This document shows positions 1 through 5,610 of a stretch of 5,735 nt of DNA, one piece after another (position 1 is the first letter of the stretch; every line of letters begins with the position of its first letter). Source of the stretch: CAYQCE01 sp964415885 (GTDB taxonomy: Bacteria; Zixibacteria; MSB-5A5; JAABVY01; JAHJOQ01); NCBI GenBank assembly GCA_964415885.1, contig CAYQCE010000094.1:1-5735 (forward strand), in the 5' to 3' direction. The position numbers were made by a program, and so were the translations under genes. The notes under the pieces are model-generated. The model did no database searches and was not told where the DNA came from. It worked only from the letters and a program-made list of their open reading frames with translations.

Positions 1-55
1 GGAATGACAGGGGGAAATTTGCCTGTTTAGCAACAAACCGTCGCGGAAATGACAG
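1..55. repeat. 55-bp direct repeat, copy 1 (touches window edge)
   Basis: This copy is identical base for base to 224-278. It begins with GGAATGACAG and ends with CGCGGAAATGACAG, so it carries the same GGAATGACAG-like word at both ends. Identity stops exactly after position 55 (G here, C after the second copy). The left limit is unknown because the copy starts at the first base of the window, so the true repeat may be longer. No coding potential is evident. It is probably a unit of an interspersed intergenic repeat family. Confidence 0.9.
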
Positions 56-61
56 GCGTAG

Positions 62-84
62 GTCAGGAGCCCTGTGCTCCTGAC
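62..84. repeat. Perfect 9-bp inverted repeat (hairpin)
   Basis: GTCAGGAGC (62-70) and GCTCCTGAC (76-84) are perfect reverse complements around a 5-nt loop CCTGT. The hairpin lies in the spacer between the two 55-bp repeats and is followed two bases later by a second hairpin. No T-run follows on either strand, so it does not look like an intrinsic terminator. It most likely belongs to a REP-like intergenic palindromic element. Confidence 0.75.
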
Positions 85-86
85 GT

Positions 87-103
87 TCGCGCCGAAGGCG
101 CGA
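87..103. repeat. Perfect 7-bp GC-rich inverted repeat (hairpin)
   Basis: TCGCGCC (87-93) and GGCGCGA (97-103) pair perfectly around the trinucleotide loop GAA. Together with the hairpin at 62-84 it makes a tandem stem-loop pair, a layout typical of REP/BIME-like elements. No gene or T-run is adjacent. Confidence 0.7.
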
Positions 104-181
104 TGGGGACAGAAGATTCAACGTGAGGTAGCGACTTGACGCCCGTTACATGCTAACGTATGTCTCGAATCAAGCGGGCGC

Positions 182-233
182 TGGATTCCCGCTTACGGGT
201 TTGTCTAACGCCAAACCCTCGCGGGAATGACAG
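182..233 (-). repeat. TGTCATTCCCGC-type palindromic intergenic repeat
   Basis: Read on the minus strand, the element starts CTGTCATTCCCGCG and ends GCGGGAATCCAG. This matches the form of a palindromic intergenic repeat found in many bacterial genomes. The outer arms ATTCCCGC (185-192) and GCGGGAAT (221-228) are perfect 8-bp complements. Nested inside them are GGGTTTG (197-203) and CAAACCC (212-218), a perfect 7-bp pair. A competing 7-bp pairing also exists between AAGCGGG (172-178) and CCCGCTT (188-194), so two folds are mutually exclusive. The right end runs into the second 55-bp repeat. No transposase is visible, so it could be a non-autonomous element. Confidence 0.75.
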
Positions 234-278
234 GGGGAAATTTGCCTGTTTAGCAACAAACCGTCGCGGAAATGACAG
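224..278. repeat. 55-bp direct repeat, copy 2
   Basis: This is the exact second copy of 1-55, starting 223 bp downstream. Its last 22 bases (257-278) match 212-233 with only two mismatches, and they also match 34-55. A 22-nt subunit ending in AATGACAG therefore occurs three times in the cluster, two of them 45 bp apart. Open reading frames that cross this stretch merely translate the repeat. Confidence 0.9.
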
Positions 279-341
279 CATTGTACTTTGCATAGTTCCG
301 TCGATTTCTTTCCTCGCAGTTACGGATGAGCAGACACATAT

Positions 342-379
342 GAGACTGCCGCGCTCCCTTTGTTCGCTCGCAGTGACAG
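342..379 (-). repeat. TGTCATTGCGAG-type interspersed repeat
   Basis: On the minus strand the element opens with CTGTCACTGCGAGCG and closes with GGCAGTCTC. This resembles the very common bacterial intergenic repeat with the form TGTCATTGCGAG(N)GCAATCTC, with a few substitutions. It has no coding capacity. The identification rests on recognising the end motifs from memory; a genome-wide count would confirm it. Confidence 0.55.
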
Positions 380-414
380 CCTGAGCGGAGACTTTCAGCG
401 ATATCTCGCGGCAG

Positions 415-442
415 AAAAAAAGCCGCTCCGATCAGGAGCGGC
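415..442 (-). terminator. Rho-independent terminator of the nucleotide-sugar operon
   Basis: GCCGCTCC (422-429) and GGAGCGGC (435-442) form a perfect 8-bp GC-rich stem with a 5-nt loop. Read on the minus strand, the stem is followed directly by seven T residues (the A7 at 415-421). It starts 24 nt after the stop codon of the sugar dehydrogenase gene, which is the right place and direction to end the three-gene minus-strand operon. There is no U-tract in the plus direction, so it should work one way only. Confidence 0.92.
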
Positions 443-466
443 CTTGCTATTCAACAGAGAGTCCTG

Positions 467-1777
467 CTACAGGCGGACAATTCGATCCCGGTTGTTCTTG
501 ACCTTCTTGCAGGCGTTGCGGGTATCGAGTACGAGTTTGGAGTTGTCGACGATCCACTGGTAGCGGAATTTGGTGTGATCGGTGACGATCACCACTATGT
601 CCGCCGATTTGAGACCGTTCGCTGTCAGCTTCACTGACTTCTTGGCACCGGTGTCAAACTGCACCGATTCAACGTACGGATCGGAATACTGGACCTTCGC
701 GCCGCGATCCTCCAGCAGACGGATGACGTCGAGTGCCGGTGATTCGCGGATATCGTCGACATCCTTTTTGTACGACACACCCAGAACAATGACTTTCGAC
801 GTGCTGAGCGCCTTGCCGAAACTGTTTAGCGCCCGGCTGGTTCTCTCGACCACATACTCCGGCATGTGCGAGTTGATGTCGCCTGCGAGTTCGATAAACC
901 GTGAATAGTAATTCAGCGATTTCAGTTTCCACGAAAGGTAGTGTGGATCGATCGGTATGCAGTGTCCTCCGAGTCCCGGTCCGGGGTAGAAGGGCATGAA
1001 GCCGAACGGCTTCGATGATGCGGCATCGATAATCTCCCAGACATCGATCTTCAACCTGTCACACATTAAAGCCACCTCGTTAACCAGCGCAATATTCACC
1101 GAGCGGAACGTGTTCTCGAGGAGCTTCACCATCTCCGCCGCCTGTGTCGATGAGACGACGTACGCGTGGCTGATAACTTGCTCGTATAACACCTTTGCGA
1201 CACGTCTGCACTTGGATGTCGTCCCGCCGACGATCCTCGGCGTGTTCTTTGTTCCGAACTGAAGATTGCCGGGGTCGATACGCTCCGGCGAGAATGCGAG
1301 ATAGAAATCGCGGCCCACGACGAGACCGGTCTCCTCGAGGTCCGGACGAATCAGTTCCTCTGTCGTACCGGGGTACGTCGTGGATTCGAGTACAACGAGC
1401 ATATCCTTGTGCAGATGCTCTTTCACACGGTCGACGGCATCGAGGATATATGTTACATCCGGATCTTTGGTCTTCGACAGTGGTGTGGGGACACATATCG
1501 CGACACAATCTACTCCCTTGAGGCGCGAAAAGTCATCCGTCGCGGTCAGATTTTTGTTGCGAACCTGCGCCTGAATTCGTTCCGGCTTGACATCGGCTAT
1601 ATCCGAATCACCGGAATTCACGAGTTTGCATTTCTCTTTCGAGATATCGAAGCCGATAACTTTGAATCCCTCTTCGGCGAACTCAGTGGCGAGTGGAAGG
1701 CCCACATAGCCGAGGCCGATCACTCCCACGACCGCCGTTCTGTCTCTAATTCTGGATTCGAGGTCCTTGCTGGTCAC
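467..1777 (-). CDS. wbpA: UDP-N-acetylglucosamine 6-dehydrogenase, WbpA-like
   Basis: This is a cytoplasmic NAD-dependent nucleotide-sugar dehydrogenase of 436 aa. It probably oxidises C6 of UDP-GlcNAc to give UDP-GlcNAc-uronate for surface polysaccharide. Visible motifs are the Rossmann motif GLGYVG (21-26), CVPTPL (95-100), ESTTYPGTTEE (131-141), FSPERIDPGN (162-171), the KLLEN helix with K218 and N222, and GGHCIPIDP (270-278) with the catalytic Cys at 273. The C-terminal UDP-binding domain follows (about 325-436, with ESPALDV and SDPYV). The length is normal for WbpA-type enzymes. The start is GTG, supported by AAGAAGGAG six nt upstream. The gene overlaps the reductase stop by 4 nt (GTGA), which suggests translational coupling. 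It is the last gene of the operon. WecC-like UDP-ManNAc or other UDP-sugar substrates cannot be excluded; the family is certain and the substrate is likely. Confidence 0.93.
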   Translation of the reverse strand: MTSKDLESRIRDRTAVVGVIGLGYVGLPLATEFAEEGFKVIGFDISKEKCKLVNSGDSDIADVKPERIQAQVRNKNLTATDDFSRLKGVDCVAICVPTPLSKTKDPDVTYILDAVDRVKEHLHKDMLVVLESTTYPGTTEELIRPDLEETGLVVGRDFYLAFSPERIDPGNLQFGTKNTPRIVGGTTSKCRRVAKVLYEQVISHAYVVSSTQAAEMVKLLENTFRSVNIALVNEVALMCDRLKIDVWEIIDAASSKPFGFMPFYPGPGLGGHCIPIDPHYLSWKLKSLNYYSRFIELAGDINSHMPEYVVERTSRALNSFGKALSTSKVIVLGVSYKKDVDDIRESPALDVIRLLEDRGAKVQYSDPYVESVQFDTGAKKSVKLTANGLKSADIVVIVTDHTKFRYQWIVDNSKLVLDTRNACKKVKNNRDRIVRL

Positions 1778-2742
1778 CGAATACTCCTTCTTACTTCTTT
1801 TCTCCAGTATTCGAGAGTATCTCTTACTGTCGATTTGAGTTTGTACTTGGGCTTATATCCAACGGCCCGTTTGGCCTTCGAGTAATTTCCGACGAGTCTG
1901 GGTACATCCGACGGCCGCATCCGTTTCGGATCTCTCTTGACCTTGATATCTGCGGTTGCCATATCGAGAATGTTATCCAAAATATCACGTATCTTGTCTG
2001 CCTGACCCGAACAGAGGTGGTACGCCTCGCCGGCTTTGCCTTTTTCTGCCAGCAGGCGGTATCCCCGTACGATGTCGCGGACATCCGAAATATCCCGTTC
2101 GGCGTCCAGATTTCCTACCTCCATTACAGGCTTTAGCTTGCCCACCTCAATCTGCGCAACCTGCTTGCAGAAATCCGGCACAACGAATCCGAGACCCTGA
2201 TTGGGCCCGGTGTGATTGAATGACCGCGCTCGGATAATGGGGAGATTATATCCCTTGAAATACTGGTAGCCGAGGAGATCGACGGCTGCCTTCGAAACAC
2301 CGTATGGTGACACCGGAAGGAGGCGTGTATCCTCCTTGAGCGGCATCTCTGAAGGCTTCACGATCCCGTAAATGACCGATGATGTCACGATTATGATCTT
2401 CTCTATGCCTCTTACGTGCCTCAGTGCCTCGAGAAGATTCACGGTGCCCACAGTGTTGATCTCGAATGTCATGTCGGGATGATCGAAAGAGAACGGCACC
2501 GAGGAGACAGCGGCGAGATGGAAAACATACTGCGGCTTGACCCTTCGGATGTATCGCTCGGTCCTGGCTCCGTCTCTCAAGTCCAGGTCCGTGAGCGAGA
2601 CTTTGGTCGTGAATCCGTGAAGTTTGTCGTGTGTCTCGCCTGTGAGCTGAGTGCCATAGACCTTATATCTGTTTCTCAGCAGCTCTTTCGCGAGATGCGA
2701 GCCGGCGAAACCGGGTAGCCCGGTGATTAGAGCACGCTTCAA
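1774..2742 (-). CDS. rmd: GDP-4-dehydro-6-deoxy-D-mannose reductase (RMD-like SDR)
   Basis: This 322-aa extended short-chain dehydrogenase/reductase is predicted to reduce the 4-keto group of GDP-4-keto-6-deoxymannose, the product of the neighbouring Gmd, giving GDP-D-rhamnose. It has the N-terminal nucleotide-binding motif TGLPGFAG (7-14), the active-site Ser region VTSSVIYG (119-126), and the catalytic Tyr147 and Lys151 in YGVSK. RMD-type blocks follow: RARSFNHTGP (171-180), VGNLDAERDISDVRD (209-223) and RPSDVP (276-281). GDP-fucose synthase is less likely, because its characteristic GMVGSA-type N-terminus is absent. The start is TTG, with AGAGG six nt upstream; an in-frame TGA lies five codons upstream, and the fold begins at once with KRALITG. 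Only 1 nt separates it from the gmd stop. A 6-deoxytalose-forming enzyme of the same family remains possible. Confidence 0.88.
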   Translation of the reverse strand: MKRALITGLPGFAGSHLAKELLRNRYKVYGTQLTGETHDKLHGFTTKVSLTDLDLRDGARTERYIRRVKPQYVFHLAAVSSVPFSFDHPDMTFEINTVGTVNLLEALRHVRGIEKIIIVTSSVIYGIVKPSEMPLKEDTRLLPVSPYGVSKAAVDLLGYQYFKGYNLPIIRARSFNHTGPNQGLGFVVPDFCKQVAQIEVGKLKPVMEVGNLDAERDISDVRDIVRGYRLLAEKGKAGEAYHLCSGQADKIRDILDNILDMATADIKVKRDPKRMRPSDVPRLVGNYSKAKRAVGYKPKYKLKSTVRDTLEYWRKEVRRSIR

Positions 2743-2743
2743 T

Positions 2744-3715
2744 TCAAGCCTCTTTCATCTTCATGCTTAGATGCTTCATATCGGAGTCTACCATCATCTT
2801 AATCAAACCCTCGAATGACACCCCGGGTTTCCATCCCAGTTCTTTCCGTGCACGAGAGGAGTCTCCAAGAAGAACATCAACTTCGGCGGGTCGAACGAAC
2901 CGCGGATCGATTACTACATGATCCTTGTAGTCGAGACCAACGTGTTCGAACGCTATCCGCGCGAGGTCTCGCACGGAATGGTTGACATCGGAAGAGATCA
3001 CGTAATCCGCGGGATTCTCCTGCTGCAGCATGAGCCACATCGCCCGGACATAATCTCCGGCATATCCCCAGTCCCGCTTGGCGTCCAGATTGCCGAGACG
3101 CAGTTCCTTTTCGAGACCGAGCTTGATCTTCGCCACACCGTGAGTGATTTTCCGCGTTACGAATTCGAGTCCGCGGCGGGGTGATTCGTGGTTGAAGAGT
3201 ATCCCCGAACAGCAGTACATGTCGTATGATTCGCGATAGTTCACTGTAATCCAGTGCCCGAAGACTTTCGTCACACCGTACGGACTTCGCGGATAGAACG
3301 GCGTTTTCTCGGTTTGAGGTACCTCGCGCACTTTGCCGAACATCTCGGATGATGATGCCTGATAGAACTTAATGCTCTTGTCGACGAGCCGTATAGCTTC
3401 GAGGATTCTCGTAACGCCGAGTGAGTTGAATTCGCTCGTCAAAACCGGTTGATGCCATGACGTCGGCACGAAAGATTGCGCGGCGAGATTGTATACCTCG
3501 TTTGGACGAATCCGATCTATGAGAGTTATGAGCGAAAGCTGGTCGAGCAAGTCCGCCTGCTCGAGTGTAATCCTGTCTCTGTAGTGATTGATGCGCTCGA
3601 AGTTTTCCGTCGAGCTTCGTCTCACCATTCCGAATACGTCGTAGCCCTTGTCGAGAAGGAACTCTGCGAGGTACGAACCGTCCTGTCCAGTAATTCCGGT
3701 AATCAATGCGCGCAT
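2744..3715 (-). CDS. gmd: GDP-mannose 4,6-dehydratase
   Basis: This 323-aa cytoplasmic SDR-family lyase converts GDP-D-mannose to GDP-4-keto-6-deoxy-D-mannose, the entry step to GDP-rhamnose, GDP-fucose and related sugars. Diagnostic blocks are GITGQDGSYLAEFLL (7-21, NADP-binding GxxGxxG), VRRSS (31-35), the active site SSSEMFG (121-127, with S122 and E124 in the Thr/Glu catalytic positions), and Tyr146/Lys150 in YGVTK. Further blocks are ILFNHESPRRG (172-182), EFVTRKI (184-190), LGNLDAKRDWG (207-217) and DYVRAMWLMLQ (221-231). An ATG four codons further upstream (3725-3727) is in frame. However, GGGAG sits 5 nt before the ATG at 3713-3715, nothing like it precedes the upper ATG, and family members usually start MRALITG. 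It is the first gene of the operon and the best-conserved one. Confidence 0.95.
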   Translation of the reverse strand: MRALITGITGQDGSYLAEFLLDKGYDVFGMVRRSSTENFERINHYRDRITLEQADLLDQLSLITLIDRIRPNEVYNLAAQSFVPTSWHQPVLTSEFNSLGVTRILEAIRLVDKSIKFYQASSSEMFGKVREVPQTEKTPFYPRSPYGVTKVFGHWITVNYRESYDMYCCSGILFNHESPRRGLEFVTRKITHGVAKIKLGLEKELRLGNLDAKRDWGYAGDYVRAMWLMLQQENPADYVISSDVNHSVRDLARIAFEHVGLDYKDHVVIDPRFVRPAEVDVLLGDSSRARKELGWKPGVSFEGLIKMMVDSDMKHLSMKMKEA

Positions 3716-3720
3716 AATCA

Positions 3721-3725
3721 CTCCC
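3721..3725 (-). promoter_or_regulatory. Shine-Dalgarno site that decides the gmd start
   Basis: On the minus strand GGGAG lies 5 nt before the ATG at 3713-3715. The alternative upstream ATG (3725-3727) overlaps this motif and has no purine-rich site of its own. The site therefore favours the 323-aa product over the 327-aa one. Confidence 0.75.
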
Positions 3726-3744
3726 ATCTAGCCAATTAATATGC

Positions 3745-3773
3745 TAATAAACCGGGGAAGTCCGCGTTGTCAA
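3745..3773 (-). promoter_or_regulatory. Candidate sigma70 promoter of the gmd operon
   Basis: On the minus strand there is a perfect -35 box TTGACA (3768-3773) and, after 17 nt, a -10-like TTATTA (3745-3750). TATTAG at 18 nt is an alternative. Transcription would start near 3738 and leave a leader of about 23 nt before the preferred gmd start, enough for its Shine-Dalgarno site. The -10 box is weak, so the call rests mainly on the consensus -35 and on its position in the divergent intergenic gap. Confidence 0.6.
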
Positions 3774-3784
3774 TTAAATACTAC

Positions 3785-3794
3785 CGCTGCAGCG
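3785..3794. promoter_or_regulatory. 10-bp palindrome upstream of the gmd promoter
   Basis: CGCTGCAGCG is a perfect palindrome centred about 19 bp upstream of the -35 box of the gmd promoter, in the gap between the divergent transcription units. Its location would suit a regulator site. A palindrome this short can occur by chance and no known operator is recognised. Confidence 0.25.
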
Positions 3795-3897
3795 TCTATC
3801 ATCAGGACTTATGATGTATATAGCTGCCGTTTGACCCGATTGTTCCTTCGTTTTTTGTGGCAGAATCGGCAATAATCGCCTAAGATTGACGATTGAA

Positions 3898-5007
3898 ATG
3901 CATGCTACGAGATTCAATGTACATGCGGTTGTATCTGTCCTCGCCATTCTGCTCCTAATCGGAGCGACGAATGGTGAGGAGATGAGTGCCCGTATCGATT
4001 TCCCTGCATCGGGGGATATCGAAACGCTCCGCGAAATTGTTAGCGCGGGTTTCAGCGAGCGTTATGCCGAGGCAGAATCGCTGGCGATCAGCCTCCAGTG
4101 GAGATATCCGTACCATCCAATCGGATTCATTATGCAGGCGGCGATGCTCCAATCGAAGATGCTCGACCACGAGCATTTCAGCTACCGGCGGGAATTCCAT
4201 ACGCTGATAAAACTCGCGAAGAAAAAGGCGCGGGATCGACTAGAGAAGAATGAAAACGATCCGTGGTCGTTATACTGCCTCGGGCTTGCGCACGGCTCCC
4301 ATGCTGTGTTCGAGTCGCGCGATGGCTCATGGCTGACCGCTGTCAAACAGGGAGTCCGCGCGAAGAAGGCGTTCTCCAGATGCGTCGAGATTGATCCGCA
4401 ATTTTATGATGCCTATGTTGGTATCGGTTCCTATCACTATTGGCGCACCGTCAAAACCGGTATTGTAAATTGGCTGCCGTTTGTGCAGGATGACCGGCAG
4501 CAGGGAATCCGCGAACTCGAGATCGCTGCCGACAGCGCACGGTTCTCATTCGATTTCGCGAAAGATGCCCTGATCTGGGTGTATATCGATACGGAGAAGT
4601 ACGAAAAGGCCGAATCGCTCGCGGTTCAGATGCAGCAGAAATATCCCGAGGGTAAAAAATTCCTCTGGGGTCTGGCGCAGGCACGGGTTGAGGCAGAGAA
4701 GTACGACAGGGCACTGACGGCGTATGAGCGGCTGCTAAAGAAGGTGACAGAAGATCCGAACCGGGCTAATCACTACAATGAGATAGAGATACGACGCAGG
4801 ATAGCCGAGTGCGCCGATGAGCTGGGGCGCTACAGCGAGGTGGTCGCGCACGCGAAAGTGGTGATGGCGCTTGAGATTGCGCCTGACATCCGGAATCGTG
4901 CCGGAGACGCCATCTCGGAACTGAGCAATCTGGCCGAGCATGCGGAGAAGCAAATGGAGAACGAGGCGATCAGCGGGAAAAGTGTGAATGGGAAGGCCGG
5001 AAATTGA
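3898..5007 (+). CDS. Secreted tetratricopeptide (TPR) repeat protein
   Basis: This predicted exported helical-repeat protein of 369 aa has no known enzyme motif. Residues 1-26 look like a signal peptide: Arg5 in the n-region, a hydrophobic core AVVSVLAILLLIGA (10-23), and likely cleavage after TNG (24-26). TPR-like helix pairs are seen at about 42-75, 120-168, 218-250, 254-287 and 293-330, with typical features such as the KAFSRCVEIDP segment and the EKYEKAESLAVQM helix. The middle block YVGIGSYHYWRTVKTG...LPFVQDDRQQGIREL (about 173-206) recalls bacterial TPR proteins with a conserved G-Y-Y...LP...DR..G core, reminiscent of the eukaryotic TTC39/Iml2 family; that comparison is from memory. The C-terminus is charged and probably disordered. 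An in-frame TTG at 3886 could extend it by four residues; neither start has a clear Shine-Dalgarno sequence, and ATG is preferred. Its last 4 nt overlap the PAP2 gene. It may act as a periplasmic or envelope scaffold; the function is unknown. Confidence 0.85.
   Translation: MHATRFNVHAVVSVLAILLLIGATNGEEMSARIDFPASGDIETLREIVSAGFSERYAEAESLAISLQWRYPYHPIGFIMQAAMLQSKMLDHEHFSYRREFHTLIKLAKKKARDRLEKNENDPWSLYCLGLAHGSHAVFESRDGSWLTAVKQGVRAKKAFSRCVEIDPQFYDAYVGIGSYHYWRTVKTGIVNWLPFVQDDRQQGIRELEIAADSARFSFDFAKDALIWVYIDTEKYEKAESLAVQMQQKYPEGKKFLWGLAQARVEAEKYDRALTAYERLLKKVTEDPNRANHYNEIEIRRRIAECADELGRYSEVVAHAKVVMALEIAPDIRNRAGDAISELSNLAEHAEKQMENEAISGKSVNGKAGN
4991..4996 (+). promoter_or_regulatory. Shine-Dalgarno site for the PAP2 gene
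   Basis: GGAAGG lies 7 nt before the TTG at 5004, inside the end of the TPR gene. It supports TTG as the true start of the phosphatase gene despite the non-ATG codon. Confidence 0.65.
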
Positions 5008-5597
5008 TCGACTGGCTGGTTGAAGTAGACGTCGAGGTCATGCGGTTCATGAATGTCACGCTGGCGAATCCGGTGTTCGACATCGTGATGCCGATCGTGA
5101 CCTCAGAGATATTCGTCCGCTCGATACTCGTGCTTGCGGTTCTGATCATGATATGGAAGGGGGGGAAGTATGGACGGATAACGGCGCTTCTCGCAGTACT
5201 CGTCGTGATTCTCTCCGACCAGATGTCATCTACTGTTCTTAAGCCGTGGGTGGGCCGATTGCGGCCATGCAGAGAGCTGGATTTCCTGAATGTCCTGGTC
5301 AACTGTTCGTCCGGTTGGTCGTTTCCATCCGGGCACGCTACCAATTCGTTTGCGCAGGCGGTGCTCTGGACGGTTCGCTATCCCAAGCTGGGGTACTTTG
5401 CATACCCGCTCGCTGCGGTGATCGCGCTTTCACGGATATTCGTGGGTGTACACTATCCGCTGGATGTTCTCACCGGTGCGATTCTCGGCTCGGCGTGCGC
5501 GCTGGTGATACTCGGTTTGTACAAGTACGGGCTCTCGCGAATCCCCTTGCTGCAGGCTGAGCGCAGGCCAAAATTGCTTGACATAAAGGCGGTTTAG
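5004..5597 (+). CDS. PAP2-family membrane phosphatase
   Basis: This integral membrane acid phosphatase of 197 aa belongs to the type-2 phosphatidic acid phosphatase superfamily. All three signature motifs are intact: K80-x6-R87-P88 (KPWVGRLRP), PSGH at 108-111 (proton donor His111), and SR-x5-H-x3-D at 143-154 (nucleophile His150, Asp154). Hydrophobic segments lie at about 38-51, 60-78, 112-124, 131-147 and 155-173, and the active site would face the periplasm. Cys89 and Cys101 flank the loop between motifs 1 and 2 and might form a disulfide. Typical substrates in the family are undecaprenyl diphosphate, phosphatidylglycerophosphate or lipid A phosphates; the sequence does not decide between them. 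The start is TTG, overlapping the TPR stop as TTGA, so the two proteins are probably co-translated. The gene also carries the -35 box of the downstream tRNA promoter near its 3' end. Confidence 0.93.
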   Translation: MIDWLVEVDVEVMRFMNVTLANPVFDIVMPIVTSEIFVRSILVLAVLIMIWKGGKYGRITALLAVLVVILSDQMSSTVLKPWVGRLRPCRELDFLNVLVNCSSGWSFPSGHATNSFAQAVLWTVRYPKLGYFAYPLAAVIALSRIFVGVHYPLDVLTGAILGSACALVILGLYKYGLSRIPLLQAERRPKLLDIKAV

Positions 5598-5605
5598 TAT
5601 ATAAT
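5578..5605 (+). promoter_or_regulatory. Consensus sigma70 promoter of tRNA-Asn
   Basis: TTGACA (5578-5583) and TATAAT (5600-5605) are both perfect consensus hexamers, separated by 16 nt. The -35 box and most of the spacer lie inside the last codons of the PAP2 gene, and the -10 lies just past its stop. Transcription should start near 5612, giving a leader of about 43 nt before the tRNA. Such a strong promoter is what a stable-RNA gene would be expected to have. Confidence 0.85.
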
Positions 5606-5610
5606 AAGCA

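Larger units (their letters stand above)
1..414. other. Gene-free repeat cluster
   Basis: No convincing gene is present here. Short open frames at 160-384 and 360-563 lack a Shine-Dalgarno sequence and have low-complexity, Arg/Ser-rich products; the first runs through the 55-bp repeat and the second into the 3' end of the sugar dehydrogenase gene. The stretch consists of the 55-bp direct repeat pair, two tandem hairpins, a TGTCATTCCCGC-type element, and a TGTCATTGCGAG-type element near the right end. Positions 279-341 hold little beyond a short word, CCTCGCAGTTACGGA (312-326), that resembles a degenerate end of the same repeat class. The cluster lies just past the terminator of the minus-strand operon. 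Confidence 0.7.

Noticed and set aside
1..278. Possible CRISPR array
   Set aside because: There are only two full copies, with a 168-bp interval that itself contains palindromes. There is no regular spacing and no cas gene.
160..384. Open frame of 74 codons on the plus strand
   Set aside because: It translates straight through the TGTCATTCCCGC-type element and the 55-bp repeat, has no ribosome site, and its product resembles no protein family.
360..563. Open frame of 67 codons on the plus strand
   Set aside because: It crosses the terminator and runs antisense into the 3' end of the sugar dehydrogenase gene, with no ribosome site.
1080..1508. Long alternate-frame open frames inside the sugar dehydrogenase gene (also 1195-1521 and 1409-1885)
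   Set aside because: They are shadow frames of a well-conserved gene, with Arg- and Ser-rich low-complexity products and no family signature.
3831..3876. TTGACC (3831-3836) or AATAAT (3871-3876) as a promoter for the TPR gene
   Set aside because: Neither hexamer has a partner at 16-18 nt spacing.
3886..3897. TTG start for the TPR gene, adding four residues
   Set aside because: No ribosome site precedes it, ATG at 3898 is a better start codon, and the shorter form already gives a normal signal peptide. It cannot be fully excluded.
4970..5344. Minus-strand open frame opposite the PAP2 gene
   Set aside because: Its Thr/Ser/Arg-rich product is a shadow of the PAP2 reading frame, which has all its catalytic motifs.
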